Shown: piece after piece, positions 8,931 to 17,106 of the stretch | How positions within the stretch are numbered: the stretch's first letter is position 1 | How the letters are laid out: each line of letters begins with the position of its first letter | DNA from: Betaproteobacteria bacterium | GTDB taxonomy: Bacteria > Pseudomonadota > Gammaproteobacteria > Burkholderiales > UBA3065 | Direction of reading: 5' to 3' | Length of the DNA stretch: 64,000 bases | NCBI GenBank assembly: GCA_027490755.1 | Contig: JAIXXL010000003.1 | Location: forward strand, 1-64,000 | Made by a program: the position numbers and the translations under genes | The notes under the pieces: generated by a model | The model's input: only the letters and a program-made list of their open reading frames with translations | Told to the model about the DNA's origin: nothing | The model's database searches: none

Positions 8931-10430
8931 TTGAATCCGCCGAGGACCCTCGCGTCCGTCGATCTGGGCTCCAACAGCTTCCATCTGCAGGTCGCCCGCG
9001 TGGTCGATGGGCAGGTCTTCCCACTCGACGCGCTCCGCGAACCGGTACGTCTGGGTGCCGGCCTGAGCGCCGACAAGATCCTGAGCGCCGAATCGCAGCA
9101 GCGCGCGCTCGACTGCCTGGCCCGCTTCGGCCAGCGCCTGCGGGGTCTCGCACCTGATGATGTGCGCGCGGTCGGCACCAACGCCTTCCGCATCGCCAAG
9201 AACATCGACGCTTTCCTGCCAGCGGCAGAAGAGGCTCTCGGCTTCCCGATCGAGGTGGTGGCTGGCCGGGAAGAGGCGCGCCTGATCTACCTCGGGGTGG
9301 CCCACAGCCTGCCGCCCTCGCGGGCGCGCCGGCTGGTGGTCGACATCGGTGGCGGCTCCACGGAATGCATCATCGGCCAGTCATACCGCCCGATCCGGCT
9401 CGAGAGCCTGTACATGGGCTGCGTCAGCTACACGCTGCGTTATTTCCCTGACGGCGTGGTCACCGCCGATTCGATGCAGCGTGCCCGACTGGCGGCGCTG
9501 ACCGAGTTGGAGGTGGTGGCGCACGAGTTCACGCCGGCCGACTGGGCACAGGCGGTGGGCTCTTCCGGCTCGGCGCGTGCCCTGTCGCAGATCATTGGTG
9601 AGTCGAGTGGCCTCGATGACGGTGTGATCACGATGGACGGGCTTGAGAGCCTGGTCCGCCGCGGCATCCGCAGCGGGGGCTTCGACCCGCGGGATTACCC
9701 CCAGGTGCGTACCGACCGCATGCAGGTGCTTGCCGCCGGGCTTGCCATCATGTGTTCAGTGTTCGAGGCCTTCGGCATCGAGCGGATGATGCCGGCCGAG
9801 GGCGCCATGCGGCAGGGCATCCTCTACGACATGCTCGGCCGTTCTGGCGAGAAGGACCTGCGCGGTGCCACGGTGACCCAGTTCCAGCGCCGCTACCAGG
9901 TCGATGTGGCGCAGGCCTCGGCGGTCGAGCAGACCGCGCTGGCCATCCTTGGTGAACTGGACGGCGGCGATGAGAGCGTCCGCCAGCAGTTGCGCTGGGC
10001 CGCCGACCTCCACGAGCTCGGCCTCTCGGTCGAGCACTCCGGGTACCACAAGCATTCGTCCTACATCCTGCGCAACGCCGACATGCCGGGCTTCTCCCGC
10101 GCCGAGCAGGAGGCGTTGGCCAACCTGGTGCTCGGCCACCGCGGCAAGCTTGGCAAGGTGGCGCCGAGCCTGCGCAACGACCTGCGTCGCGCGCAGATCG
10201 TCGCGTTGCGCCTGGCCACCCTGCTGCACCGCTCGCGCCACCCGCTCGACGGCGTCCCGCTGCGCCTGCTCGCCTGCGAGCAGAACCTGATCCGCGTCTC
10301 GCTCGACACGGCCTGGCTGGAGACGCACCCGCTGACGCAGGCCTCGCTGGCGGAGGAAGTGCGGCAGTGGCAACTGGTCGGTTGCGAGCTGCGGCTGGAA
10401 CAGGCCGAGGACCTGCGCCGCAGCGCCTGA
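8931..10430 (+). CDS. ppx: Exopolyphosphatase (Ppx/GppA family)
   Basis: Removes terminal phosphates from polyphosphate, or hydrolyses pppGpp. The actin-like fold shows its phosphate loops VDLGSNSFHLQVARV (N terminus) and VVDIGGGSTECIIG (about residue 140). A C-terminal HD-like region carries HELG and LGHRGK. TTG 8931 is chosen, since GAGGGGTG lies 6 bases upstream. GTG 8922 sits inside that ribosome site. It follows phoU by 82 bases and faces sixA. Confidence 0.92.
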   Translation: MNPPRTLASVDLGSNSFHLQVARVVDGQVFPLDALREPVRLGAGLSADKILSAESQQRALDCLARFGQRLRGLAPDDVRAVGTNAFRIAKNIDAFLPAAEEALGFPIEVVAGREEARLIYLGVAHSLPPSRARRLVVDIGGGSTECIIGQSYRPIRLESLYMGCVSYTLRYFPDGVVTADSMQRARLAALTELEVVAHEFTPADWAQAVGSSGSARALSQIIGESSGLDDGVITMDGLESLVRRGIRSGGFDPRDYPQVRTDRMQVLAAGLAIMCSVFEAFGIERMMPAEGAMRQGILYDMLGRSGEKDLRGATVTQFQRRYQVDVAQASAVEQTALAILGELDGGDESVRQQLRWAADLHELGLSVEHSGYHKHSSYILRNADMPGFSRAEQEALANLVLGHRGKLGKVAPSLRNDLRRAQIVALRLATLLHRSRHPLDGVPLRLLACEQNLIRVSLDTAWLETHPLTQASLAEEVRQWQLVGCELRLEQAEDLRRSA

Positions 10431-10466
10431 CCGAAGATCTGGCGGTGGGTCGGGGGCGGCCGGTGC

Positions 10467-10496
10467 TGCGCCAGCCTCACCCGCCGCGCTGGCGCA
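10467..10496. terminator. Hairpin between convergent ppx and sixA
   Basis: A 9-bp perfect stem (10467-10475 with 10488-10496) with a 12-base loop occupies the junction between the two convergent genes. There is no long T run on either side, so it may be a weak bidirectional terminator or only an mRNA 3' end stabiliser. Confidence 0.4.
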
Positions 10497-10961
10497 TCAG
10501 TCTTGCGAGTCCATCACCATCGAGGGCGGCAGGCAGGCGGTGAGCACCACCGGGCTGCCCTCGCGGGCACGGCCGGTCAGCCACCAGATCGCCCCCTTGC
10601 GGACCGCCACCGCGCCGCGAATACCCAGCAGATGGGCCGCCACCTCGCCCAGAGTGGGTTGATGGCCGACCACCAGCACGCTGCCCGCGGCCGAGCCGGA
10701 CCACGAGCACGCCCCGAGCACATCGGCCACGCTCGCGCCCGGGGCCAGGGCCTCGACGGTCTCGAACCGTTTGGACAGCGCTTTGGCGGTCTGCTGGGTG
10801 CGTCTGGCTGGGCTGACAAGGATGCGGGTGCCATCCGGCAGGCGGCTGCGCAGCCACTCTGCCATGGCGCGTGCCTGACGCTCGCCGTGAGGCGTCAGCG
10901 CGCGGTCTAGGTCGGGCAGGCCATACTCGGCTTCGGCGTGGCGCCAGAGGATCAGGTCCAT
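10497..10961 (-). CDS. sixA: Phosphohistidine phosphatase SixA
   Basis: Histidine-phosphatase-superfamily enzyme, known in enterobacteria for dephosphorylating phosphohistidine on signalling proteins. The 154-residue protein has the RHG-type catalytic motif at its N terminus (LILWRHAEAE) and the second catalytic His in VVGHQPTLGE. Its ATG touches the TAG of the CYTH-CHAD gene with no base between, so the two are translationally coupled. That pairing with a polyphosphate-binding CHAD protein suggests a polyphosphate-related job. Confidence 0.9.
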   Translation of the reverse strand: MDLILWRHAEAEYGLPDLDRALTPHGERQARAMAEWLRSRLPDGTRILVSPARRTQQTAKALSKRFETVEALAPGASVADVLGACSWSGSAAGSVLVVGHQPTLGEVAAHLLGIRGAVAVRKGAIWWLTGRAREGSPVVLTACLPPSMVMDSQD

Positions 10962-12461
10962 CTACTTGTTCCAGAACGGTTTGATCTTGCAGAAGAGTTC
11001 CAGATGCCCGGCCAGTGACTCGAGCCGCTTTCGGGCGATCGTGTCGAGGTGGCGCTTGATCGACCGGCGTGCCGCCTCGGCGCGACCGGGCGGCAGGCTG
11101 TCGAGCCGCGCGCTTGCCACCGCCGCGTCGTTGAGACCGCCGAGCGACTTCTGCAACTGCGCCAGTGCGCCGATGTACCGCTCGCTTGTGCGTGGTCCAA
11201 AGGCCGGCGCCAGAGACTCGGCCGTGTAGCGCAGCTTCTTGCAGGCCAGCCGCAGCCGGTGCCGTGAGTCGTCGTCCACCAGGACCTCCGGGCGGCTCAG
11301 GTACAACACCTTGCGATGGCGCCGCTCCAGTTGCTCGCGTGCCGCCGAGGTGGATCGGCGGCGGCCCTCGGGTGCCGGCAGTTCAAGCCACGCCAGCAGG
11401 TCCAGCACCAGCTCGCCGTAGCGCGGCGCAGCCGCGGCCTGCACGGCGCCGCGGCGAGCGTCGCGTTGTGCCGCCGTGGCGTCGGCGATCAGGCGGGTGT
11501 ACCCGGCCGGCTGGCCATGCACCGCGATGTACCCGGGCAGCACCTCGCCGAGGATGACGTCCCAGTCGCGCGCCGGCCCCAGACTGCGGCCCAGCCAGGC
11601 GGTCTCAAGCAGGAGATGCGCGATAAGCGGGTGGTCGGAGCGGCGTCGCGCGATGGCGAGGAGGGTCCGCAGCCGCCGGGTCGCAACACGCATCTGGTGG
11701 ATGTACTCCGGGTCCGGGTCGTCATCGCGAACGCCTGCTGCGTTGCCATGCAGGTGCGTGATGGCGCTGCCGACGGCGGCCCCGATCAGTGTGTGCCAGT
11801 CGCGGACGTCCGATTCCGTGGCCGGTATGGCGTTGACGGGGGCGATGGCAGGCGCGCGGTCGGGCCAGGCCAGGCGGTAGCCGCGCGCTGCCTTGCTGGT
11901 GTCGTCGAGCCAGCCGCCATCGCGCACAACGGCGCGCGCCAGCGCCAGCAGATCGGTGGCGGAGCCGGACTTGAGCTCCAGTTCCACCTCGCAGATCGGC
12001 GCCTCCAGGCTGCCGGCGATCACGCTGCCGCGGTCGAAGGCCACCTCGATCTCGGTGCCGCCGGGCATGTGTACGGTGCGCGCGAGCCGGTCGAAGCGCG
12101 TCTCGAACACCGCGGACAGCTGCGCCTGCACGGACTTGCTGCCGAGTGCGCCGGTCATCAGTTCGGCCGGCACCTTGGCCAGTTCCGGGCGGGGGCCGCC
12201 GACCGCGCATTCCACTTCATGGCGGCGATGCAGGCCGCCGATCGAGCCACCTCCGCCCTTGACGGTCTGGATCCACCGCCGGCCCATCCTTCGGACGCGC
12301 AGTGCCAAGCCTTCGGCTGCGAGGTCTCCGCCGGGGCTGTCAAAGTAGATGGTGTGCAAGCGTTGGCGGGCGTCGGAAGTACGCCAGATCGACCACAGCG
12401 GGCTGCGCATCAGGCGGCGCAGGTTGGCGGACGCCATCGAAAGCTTGAGCTCGGTCTCCAT
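10962..12461 (-). CDS. CYTH-CHAD domain protein (polyphosphate-binding / triphosphatase-like)
   Basis: The N-terminal CYTH domain (about residues 1-200) starts with the METELKLS motif, whose alternating Glu/Lys is the signature of the triphosphate tunnel fold. The C-terminal CHAD domain (about residues 220-499) is helical and rich in conserved His and Arg/Lys (YIHQMRVATRRLR, CKKLRYTAES), the pattern shown to bind inorganic polyphosphate. ATG 12461 is preferred over GTG/TTG starts further up since it begins at the CYTH motif. Placed between ppk and sixA, it is probably a polyphosphate-associated triphosphatase. Confidence 0.9.
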   Translation of the reverse strand: METELKLSMASANLRRLMRSPLWSIWRTSDARQRLHTIYFDSPGGDLAAEGLALRVRRMGRRWIQTVKGGGGSIGGLHRRHEVECAVGGPRPELAKVPAELMTGALGSKSVQAQLSAVFETRFDRLARTVHMPGGTEIEVAFDRGSVIAGSLEAPICEVELELKSGSATDLLALARAVVRDGGWLDDTSKAARGYRLAWPDRAPAIAPVNAIPATESDVRDWHTLIGAAVGSAITHLHGNAAGVRDDDPDPEYIHQMRVATRRLRTLLAIARRRSDHPLIAHLLLETAWLGRSLGPARDWDVILGEVLPGYIAVHGQPAGYTRLIADATAAQRDARRGAVQAAAAPRYGELVLDLLAWLELPAPEGRRRSTSAAREQLERRHRKVLYLSRPEVLVDDDSRHRLRLACKKLRYTAESLAPAFGPRTSERYIGALAQLQKSLGGLNDAAVASARLDSLPPGRAEAARRSIKRHLDTIARKRLESLAGHLELFCKIKPFWNK

Positions 12462-12521
12462 TACCCCTGCACGAATTTGGTGCAACGAGCCCGAACCTTA
12501 CGTCAAAGGATGCCTGCAGCA

Positions 12522-12539
12522 ATGAACAAAAGATGACAT
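12522..12539 (-). promoter_or_regulatory. Possible weak Pho box before the CYTH-CHAD gene
   Basis: On the reverse strand ATGTCAT and TGTTCAT are separated by 4 bases, 61 bases before the CYTH-CHAD start. The first half matches the PhoB heptamer at 6 of 7 positions, the second at 4 of 7. It is worth noting only because good sites occur before phoU and ppk. Confidence 0.3.
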
Positions 12540-12558
12540 GCAAAGTGACGCAAGCGAT

Positions 12559-14694
12559 TTACTTCGCGTGGTTACTGTTCTCCGCCAGTTTCTCCAGCAG
12601 GTCGGCCTGGGCCGAGATCTTGCGGGCGCCGCGGCGCGGCACGCGCAGCCGGTAGTTGCCGTCGGCGTCCATCAGCCAGGCTTGGGAGTTGTCGTTGAGG
12701 TAGGGCCGGATGCCCTCGCGCAGGATGCGACCCTTGAGCCGGCTGTCGCGAACCGGGAAGCAGGCCTCGACGCGGCGGAAGAAGTTGCGGTCCATCCAGT
12801 CGGCCGACGACAGGTAGAGGTCGGGCTCGCGGTCGTTGCGGAAGTAGAAGATGCGGCTGTGCTCGAGGAAACGGCCGATCACCGAGCGCACGCGGATGTT
12901 GTCCGACAGGCCCGGTACGCCGGGGCGCAGGGCGCAGACGCCGCGCACGATAAGGTCGATGCGCACCCCGGCCTGGCTGGCGCTATACAGCGCCTCGATG
13001 GTGCCGGGCTCCAGCAGGGCGTTCATCTTGGCGATGATGTGGGCGGGGCGCCCGGCACGGGCGTGCCCGGCCTCGCGCTCGATGGCATGGATGATGTTGC
13101 TGTGCAGGTCGAATGGCGCCTGCCAGATCAGCTGGTTGGGCACCGGCCGGCCGGTACCGGTGAGCTGGCTGAAGATGCCCGACACATCGCGGGTCAGCGC
13201 CGGGTCGCAGGTGAACAGGCCGAAGTCGGTGTAGAGCTTTGCCGTGCGCGCGTGGTAGTTGCCGGTGCCAAGGTGCGCGTAGCGGCGCAGCTCGCCCTTC
13301 TCGCGGCGGATGACCAGCGCCATCTTGGCGTGCGTCTTGAAGCCGAACACGCCGTAGACCACGTGCGCTCCGGCGTCCTCGAAGCGCTGCGCCCAGTTGA
13401 TGTTGGTCTCTTCGTCGAAGCGGGCCATCAGTTCGACCACCACCGTGACCTCTTTGCCCCGTTGGGCCGCGGCCAGCAGCGCCTCCATCAGCGCCGAGTC
13501 GTTGCCGGTGCGGTAGACCGTCTGCTTGATGGCGACCACGTCGGGATCGGTTGCCGCCTGATGGATGAAATCGACGACCGGCTGGAAGCTCTGGAACGGG
13601 TGATGCAGTAGCACATCCTGCTGGCGGATCACGGCGAACATGTCGGCGTGCTTGCGCAGCACCCTGGGCGTGCCGGGGTCGAAGGGCGGGAACTTGAGGT
13701 CCGGCCGGTCGACCATGTCCGGCACCTGCATCAGCCGCACCAGATTCACCGGCCCATCGACCTGGTAGAGGTCGTTGCGCGACAGCCCGAACTGCTGCAG
13801 CAGGAAATCGCTGATGTCGGCCGGGCAGGTGTCGACCACCTCCAGCCGCACGGCATCGGCAAAGCGCCGCTGCGGCAGGCCGCCCTGCAGCGCTGTGCGC
13901 AGGTTGGCCACCTCGTCTTCCTCGAACTGCAGCTCGGCGTTGCGCGTCACGCGGAACTGGTAGCAGCCGGTGATCTCCATGCCCGGGAACAGGTCCGCCA
14001 CGTGGGCGTGGATCACCGAAGACAGGAACACGAAGCCATCGCGGTGGCCGCTGACGTCGTTCGGCATGCGGATGACGCGCGGCAGCACGCGCGGCGCCTG
14101 GACGATCGCCAAGGTGGGCTTGCGACCGAAGGCGTCGGTGCCCTGGAGCGTCACCGCAAAGTTGAGGCTCTTGTTCAGCAGGCGCGGGAACGGGTGCGCG
14201 GGGTCGAGCACGATGGGTGTCAGCACCGGTGCCACCTCGCGCTCGAAGAATGCGCTCACCCAGGCCTTCTGGACCTCGTTCCACAACGAGCGGCGCAGAA
14301 ACACGACGTCTTCTGCGGCCAGCGCCGGGATCAGCACCTCGTTGAACAGGCGGTACTGGCGATCGACAAGCTCATGCGCCTCGCGGGCGATGCGTTGCAG
14401 GTTCTGGCCGGGGGTCATGCCGTCGGGGCCGGCGTGCGGCTTGCGATCCTCGCGCTGGTTGCGCAGTGAGCCGATGCGGACCTCAAAGAACTCGTCGAGG
14501 TTGCTGGTGGTGATGCACAGGTAACGCAGCCTTTCCAGCAGCGGCGTGTCCGGGTTCTCGGCCTTCTCCTGCACGCGGCGGTTGAACGCCAGCAGCCCGA
14601 GCTCGCGGTTGAGGAAGTGGCTGTGGTCGTAGTCCGTGACCGCGCTGTGTTGCGGTCGCGGTGTCATCGCGGAGGTTGGGGGCCGGAGTTCCAT
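12559..14694 (-). CDS. ppk: Polyphosphate kinase 1
   Basis: Synthesises polyphosphate from ATP at the inner membrane. The 711-residue protein has the N-terminal helical domain (FLNRELGLLAFNRRV), the KTHAKMALV block with the autophosphorylated His, and the IGRFLEHSRIFYF block with the second catalytic His. ATG 14694 gives the listed length; an ATG at 14667 (TPRPQHSAV) is an equally plausible start because neither has a clear ribosome site. A good Pho box lies 43 bases upstream of the first ATG. The gene heads the ppk / CYTH-CHAD / sixA set. Confidence 0.96.
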   Translation of the reverse strand: MELRPPTSAMTPRPQHSAVTDYDHSHFLNRELGLLAFNRRVQEKAENPDTPLLERLRYLCITTSNLDEFFEVRIGSLRNQREDRKPHAGPDGMTPGQNLQRIAREAHELVDRQYRLFNEVLIPALAAEDVVFLRRSLWNEVQKAWVSAFFEREVAPVLTPIVLDPAHPFPRLLNKSLNFAVTLQGTDAFGRKPTLAIVQAPRVLPRVIRMPNDVSGHRDGFVFLSSVIHAHVADLFPGMEITGCYQFRVTRNAELQFEEDEVANLRTALQGGLPQRRFADAVRLEVVDTCPADISDFLLQQFGLSRNDLYQVDGPVNLVRLMQVPDMVDRPDLKFPPFDPGTPRVLRKHADMFAVIRQQDVLLHHPFQSFQPVVDFIHQAATDPDVVAIKQTVYRTGNDSALMEALLAAAQRGKEVTVVVELMARFDEETNINWAQRFEDAGAHVVYGVFGFKTHAKMALVIRREKGELRRYAHLGTGNYHARTAKLYTDFGLFTCDPALTRDVSGIFSQLTGTGRPVPNQLIWQAPFDLHSNIIHAIEREAGHARAGRPAHIIAKMNALLEPGTIEALYSASQAGVRIDLIVRGVCALRPGVPGLSDNIRVRSVIGRFLEHSRIFYFRNDREPDLYLSSADWMDRNFFRRVEACFPVRDSRLKGRILREGIRPYLNDNSQAWLMDADGNYRLRVPRRGARKISAQADLLEKLAENSNHAK

Positions 14695-14737
14695 GTCGTG
14701 TTGGCTAGGCAGGGCCTTGCGAGGGTGTGCCGCGCAC

Positions 14738-14755
14738 GTTGCAGGCGCGTGACAG
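14738..14755 (-). promoter_or_regulatory. Pho box upstream of ppk
   Basis: Reverse strand reads CTGTCAC, 4 bases, CTGCAAC. Against the PhoB repeat CTGTCAT/CTGTMAY this is one mismatch per half, and it ends 43 bases before the ppk ATG. Together with the phoU site it argues that this block is a PhoB-controlled phosphate-storage unit. Confidence 0.7.
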
Positions 14756-14775
14756 CGGCCCGGCGCGACGCGCTC

Positions 14776-15048
14776 TCAGGCCTTTGGGGGCACGAAGCCC
14801 TCGACCATGTCGGCCCCGCTGCCGAAGAAATGGTTCTCCATCTGCTCCGCCAGATACTTGCGGGCGCGCGGATCGGCCAGGCTCAGCCGGTTCTCGTTGA
14901 CCAGCATGGTCTGGTGCTTCAGCCAGGCCTGCCAGGCTTCCTTGGATACGGCTTCGAAGATGCGCTTGCCGAGATCGCCGGGGTAGGGAGGGAAATCAAG
15001 GCCCTCGGCTTCGCGGCCGAGCTTGACGCAATGGACGGTGCGGCTCAT
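14776..15048 (-). CDS. yggX: Probable Fe(2+)-trafficking protein YggX
   Basis: Small cytosolic protein that protects iron-sulfur clusters from oxidants and helps iron traffic. At 90 residues it has the family's standard length and pattern: [19 protein letters not shown] at the start, with the conserved Cys at position 7, then [13 protein letters not shown] and the conserved C-terminal FF. The ATG 15048 has GGAGAC 6 bases upstream. The open frame extends to 15243, but that part covers the small-RNA gene and its promoter and has no homology. Confidence 0.95.
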   Translation of the reverse strand: MSRTVHCVKLGREAEGLDFPPYPGDLGKRIFEAVSKEAWQAWLKHQTMLVNENRLSLADPRARKYLAEQMENHFFGSGADMVEGFVPPKA

Positions 15049-15121
15049 CAGGTCTCCGTGTCTGGTCGTTAGCCCCTGAGTATAGGACCCGCGGGCCAGC
15101 CGGAGCACGCCCGCCGAAACG

Positions 15122-15181
15122 CCAAAAAAAAGGGCCCGCTCGGGGCCCTGAAAGTCGCTGAAGGAGGAGGAATCAGTCGAC
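15122..15181 (-). ncRNA. Putative small RNA with anti-Shine-Dalgarno loop
   Basis: On the reverse strand an 8-bp stem with one bulge (15154-15161 pairing with 15173-15181) closes an 11-base loop containing CCTCCTCC, the complement of ribosome-binding sites. It is followed directly by an intrinsic terminator: a GGGCCC-rich stem at 15132-15148, then eight T. A sigma-70-like promoter (-35 TTGCGC at 15212-15217, 17-base spacer, -10 TAGCAT at 15189-15194) would start transcription about 15181-15183, exactly at the first hairpin. This plan resembles the 'cuckoo' / CcsR-type RNAs and Burkholderia NcS27. An alternative is a leader of yggX, but the terminator argues for a discrete RNA of about 60 bases. 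Confidence 0.6.
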
Positions 15182-15188
15182 AAGGCAA

Positions 15189-15217
15189 ATGCTAGACCGA
15201 TTTTTGTCGCAGCGCAA
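15189..15217 (-). promoter_or_regulatory. Sigma-70-like promoter of the small RNA
   Basis: -35 TTGCGC (15212-15217) and -10 TAGCAT (15189-15194) on the reverse strand, separated by 17 bases. The -10 matches 4 of 6 and the -35 matches 3 of 6 consensus bases. Support comes mostly from its exact distance to the 5' hairpin. Confidence 0.45.
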
Positions 15218-15385
15218 CATTTGGGCTGGGCCGGTTTATTCAACCAATTAGTGCGTTAATCAGCTTGCTCTGGTGCCCGGTTTTGCCCTGGGTCGCTGCA
15301 GCGCACCAATATGTTGAGCGCGCCACCCTGAACTTTCCGTGCACGGCTCTGCCTATCTGTCATTCAGATCAATCGGGTCCCTTTC

Positions 15386-16381
15386 ATGCGCGGAATCGCA
15401 ATTCTCGGCGTGGCCACATCTGTGGTGTTCGCCTTCTCGGGCACTGCGCAGGCGGTCGATTTCGATGCCGGTTTCATTACCCGCTTGTCGACCTCGGTGC
15501 TCAAGATCTCGGCCAACGCGTCCGGCAACCGGACGTTTTCCGGCAGTGGCGTTGTGGTCGGCCACAACGAGATCCTGACCAACTGCCACGTCACCCGCAA
15601 CAGCAACCAGATCATCGCCCTCAAGGGCTCGCTGCGTTACAACGCCTACTCGCAGCGGGCCGACCTGCACCGGGACCTGTGCCTGCTGACCACCGACGAG
15701 TTGCCGTTCACCCCGGCGCCGGTTCGCCTGACGTCGGGTCTGCCCACCGGTGAGGCAGTGTTCTTTTACGGCTACCCGGGTGGCGTCGAGGCCTTCTTCA
15801 CCGAGGGTCGGGTCAGTTCGCTGCACCCCTACCTCGGCAGCCGGGTCATCGAGACATCGGCTGGCTTCGGGCTGGGTGCCAGCGGCGGCGGCCTGTTCGA
15901 CCGCGACGGCGCGCTGGTCGGTATCACCACCTTCTTGTCGGCCGGGCACTCGGGCTACTACTACGCCATGCCCGCCGACTGGCTCGAGGAACTCCGCCGC
16001 AGGCCAGCCGAACCGCTGGCGCCGCTGGAGGGCCAGGCCGTTTGGGAGCTGCCGATCGCCGAGCAGCCCCGTTTCCTGCAGATGCAGCGTCTGGCCGAGG
16101 CCAGCGACTGGGCCGGCGCGCTGCGCCACACCACGGCATGGACCGCTGCTGAGCCGGACAACTTCGACGCCTGGCTAAGCCACGGCCAAGCGCTGCTGCG
16201 TGGCGGCAAGTCCGACGACGCGATCGCCAGCCTGCAGAAGGCGCTGGCCATCTCGCCGGCCGACGCCAACGTCATCCGTACGCTGGGCGCGGCCCTGGCG
16301 CGCGCTGGCCGGGGGCAGGAGTCGGAGGCTTTGCTGGCGCAACTGGCGCCCGAGGACCGCGACTGCGACGTGGCCTGCTGA
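15386..16381 (+). CDS. Exported trypsin-like serine protease with TPR tail
   Basis: The 331-residue protein starts with a signal peptide (cleavage predicted after TAQA, residue 23). A chymotrypsin-type fold follows with a complete triad: His68 in LTNCHVT, Asp97 in LHRDLCLL, and Ser166 in GASGGGLF. From about residue 235 there are two TPR-like helical repeats (FDAWLSHGQALLRGGKSDDA; ISPADANVIRTLGAALARAG). There is no PDZ domain, so it is not DegP-like. A periplasmic protease with a protein-binding tail is the likely form. It lies just upstream of the two-component genes, on the same strand but 53 bases apart. Confidence 0.8.
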   Translation: MRGIAILGVATSVVFAFSGTAQAVDFDAGFITRLSTSVLKISANASGNRTFSGSGVVVGHNEILTNCHVTRNSNQIIALKGSLRYNAYSQRADLHRDLCLLTTDELPFTPAPVRLTSGLPTGEAVFFYGYPGGVEAFFTEGRVSSLHPYLGSRVIETSAGFGLGASGGGLFDRDGALVGITTFLSAGHSGYYYAMPADWLEELRRRPAEPLAPLEGQAVWELPIAEQPRFLQMQRLAEASDWAGALRHTTAWTAAEPDNFDAWLSHGQALLRGGKSDDAIASLQKALAISPADANVIRTLGAALARAGRGQESEALLAQLAPEDRDCDVAC

Positions 16382-16434
16382 GGCCCCACGGGTCGGGTAA
16401 CCTAGATGCCCGCAACCTACGCTGACTATGCCGA

Positions 16435-17106
16435 TTGCGACTCCTGCTGGTCGAGGATGACGATGCCCTCGCCGGAGCCCTCGTCGAGGGCCTCCGCGGG
16501 GAAGATTTCGCCATCGACCGGTTCGCCACCCTGCGCGAGGCACGCGCTGCCCTGAGCGGTACCGCGTTCGATGCGGTGGTGCTGGACCGCGGCCTGCCGG
16601 ATGGCGACGGCATCGAGCTGCTGCAGGACCTGCGCGCGCGCTCCGCTGACACCCCGGTGCTGCTGCTCACCGCCCGCGACGCGCTCGACGACCGCCTCGC
16701 TGGTCTGGATGCCGGCGCCGATGACTACATCCTCAAGCCGGTCGCGCTGCCGGAACTACTGGCCCGGCTGCGTGCGGTGGTGCGCCGCGCGCGTGGGCGG
16801 CCGCAACCGGTGTGGACGCACGGCGCGCTGACCCTTGACCCGGTGGCCCGCCAAGTCACCTGGCACCAGTCGCCGGTCGAGCTGACCGCGCGCGAGTTCA
16901 ACCTGTTGCAGCTGCTGCTGAGCCACGCGGGGCAGGTGCTGTCGCGGGTGCGCATCGAGGAGAGCCTGTACGACTGGTCGAGCGAGGTGGGCAGCAACAC
17001 TGTGGAGGTCTATGTCCACCAGTTGCGGCGCAAGATCGACCCGGCGGTGGTGCGCACCCTGCGCGGCGTCGGCTACACGCTGGGTTCTGTGGAGGCACTG
17101 AGCTGA
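16435..17106 (+). CDS. OmpR-family response regulator (QseB/PmrA-like)
   Basis: Receiver domain (residues 1-115) with acidic pocket EDDD at 7-10, phosphorylation site Asp51 in VVLDRGLPDGDG and the switch Lys in ILKPVALPELLARL. A winged-helix DNA-binding domain follows (about 125-220; LTAREFNLLQLLL, SNTVEVYVHQLRRKI, RTLRGVGYTL). The start is TTG 16435, the only codon that gives a complete receiver. It overlaps the kinase start by one base. It faces the hemolysin/ligase/oxygenase operon, whose promoter carries a tandem hexamer of the type bound by PmrA, QseB and BqsR, so it is the likely regulator of that operon. Confidence 0.88.
   Translation: MRLLLVEDDDALAGALVEGLRGEDFAIDRFATLREARAALSGTAFDAVVLDRGLPDGDGIELLQDLRARSADTPVLLLTARDALDDRLAGLDAGADDYILKPVALPELLARLRAVVRRARGRPQPVWTHGALTLDPVARQVTWHQSPVELTAREFNLLQLLLSHAGQVLSRVRIEESLYDWSSEVGSNTVEVYVHQLRRKIDPAVVRTLRGVGYTLGSVEALS

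Noticed and set aside
15049..15243. Upstream extension of yggX
   Set aside because: The family starts at MSRTVHC. The extension overlaps the predicted small RNA and has no homology.
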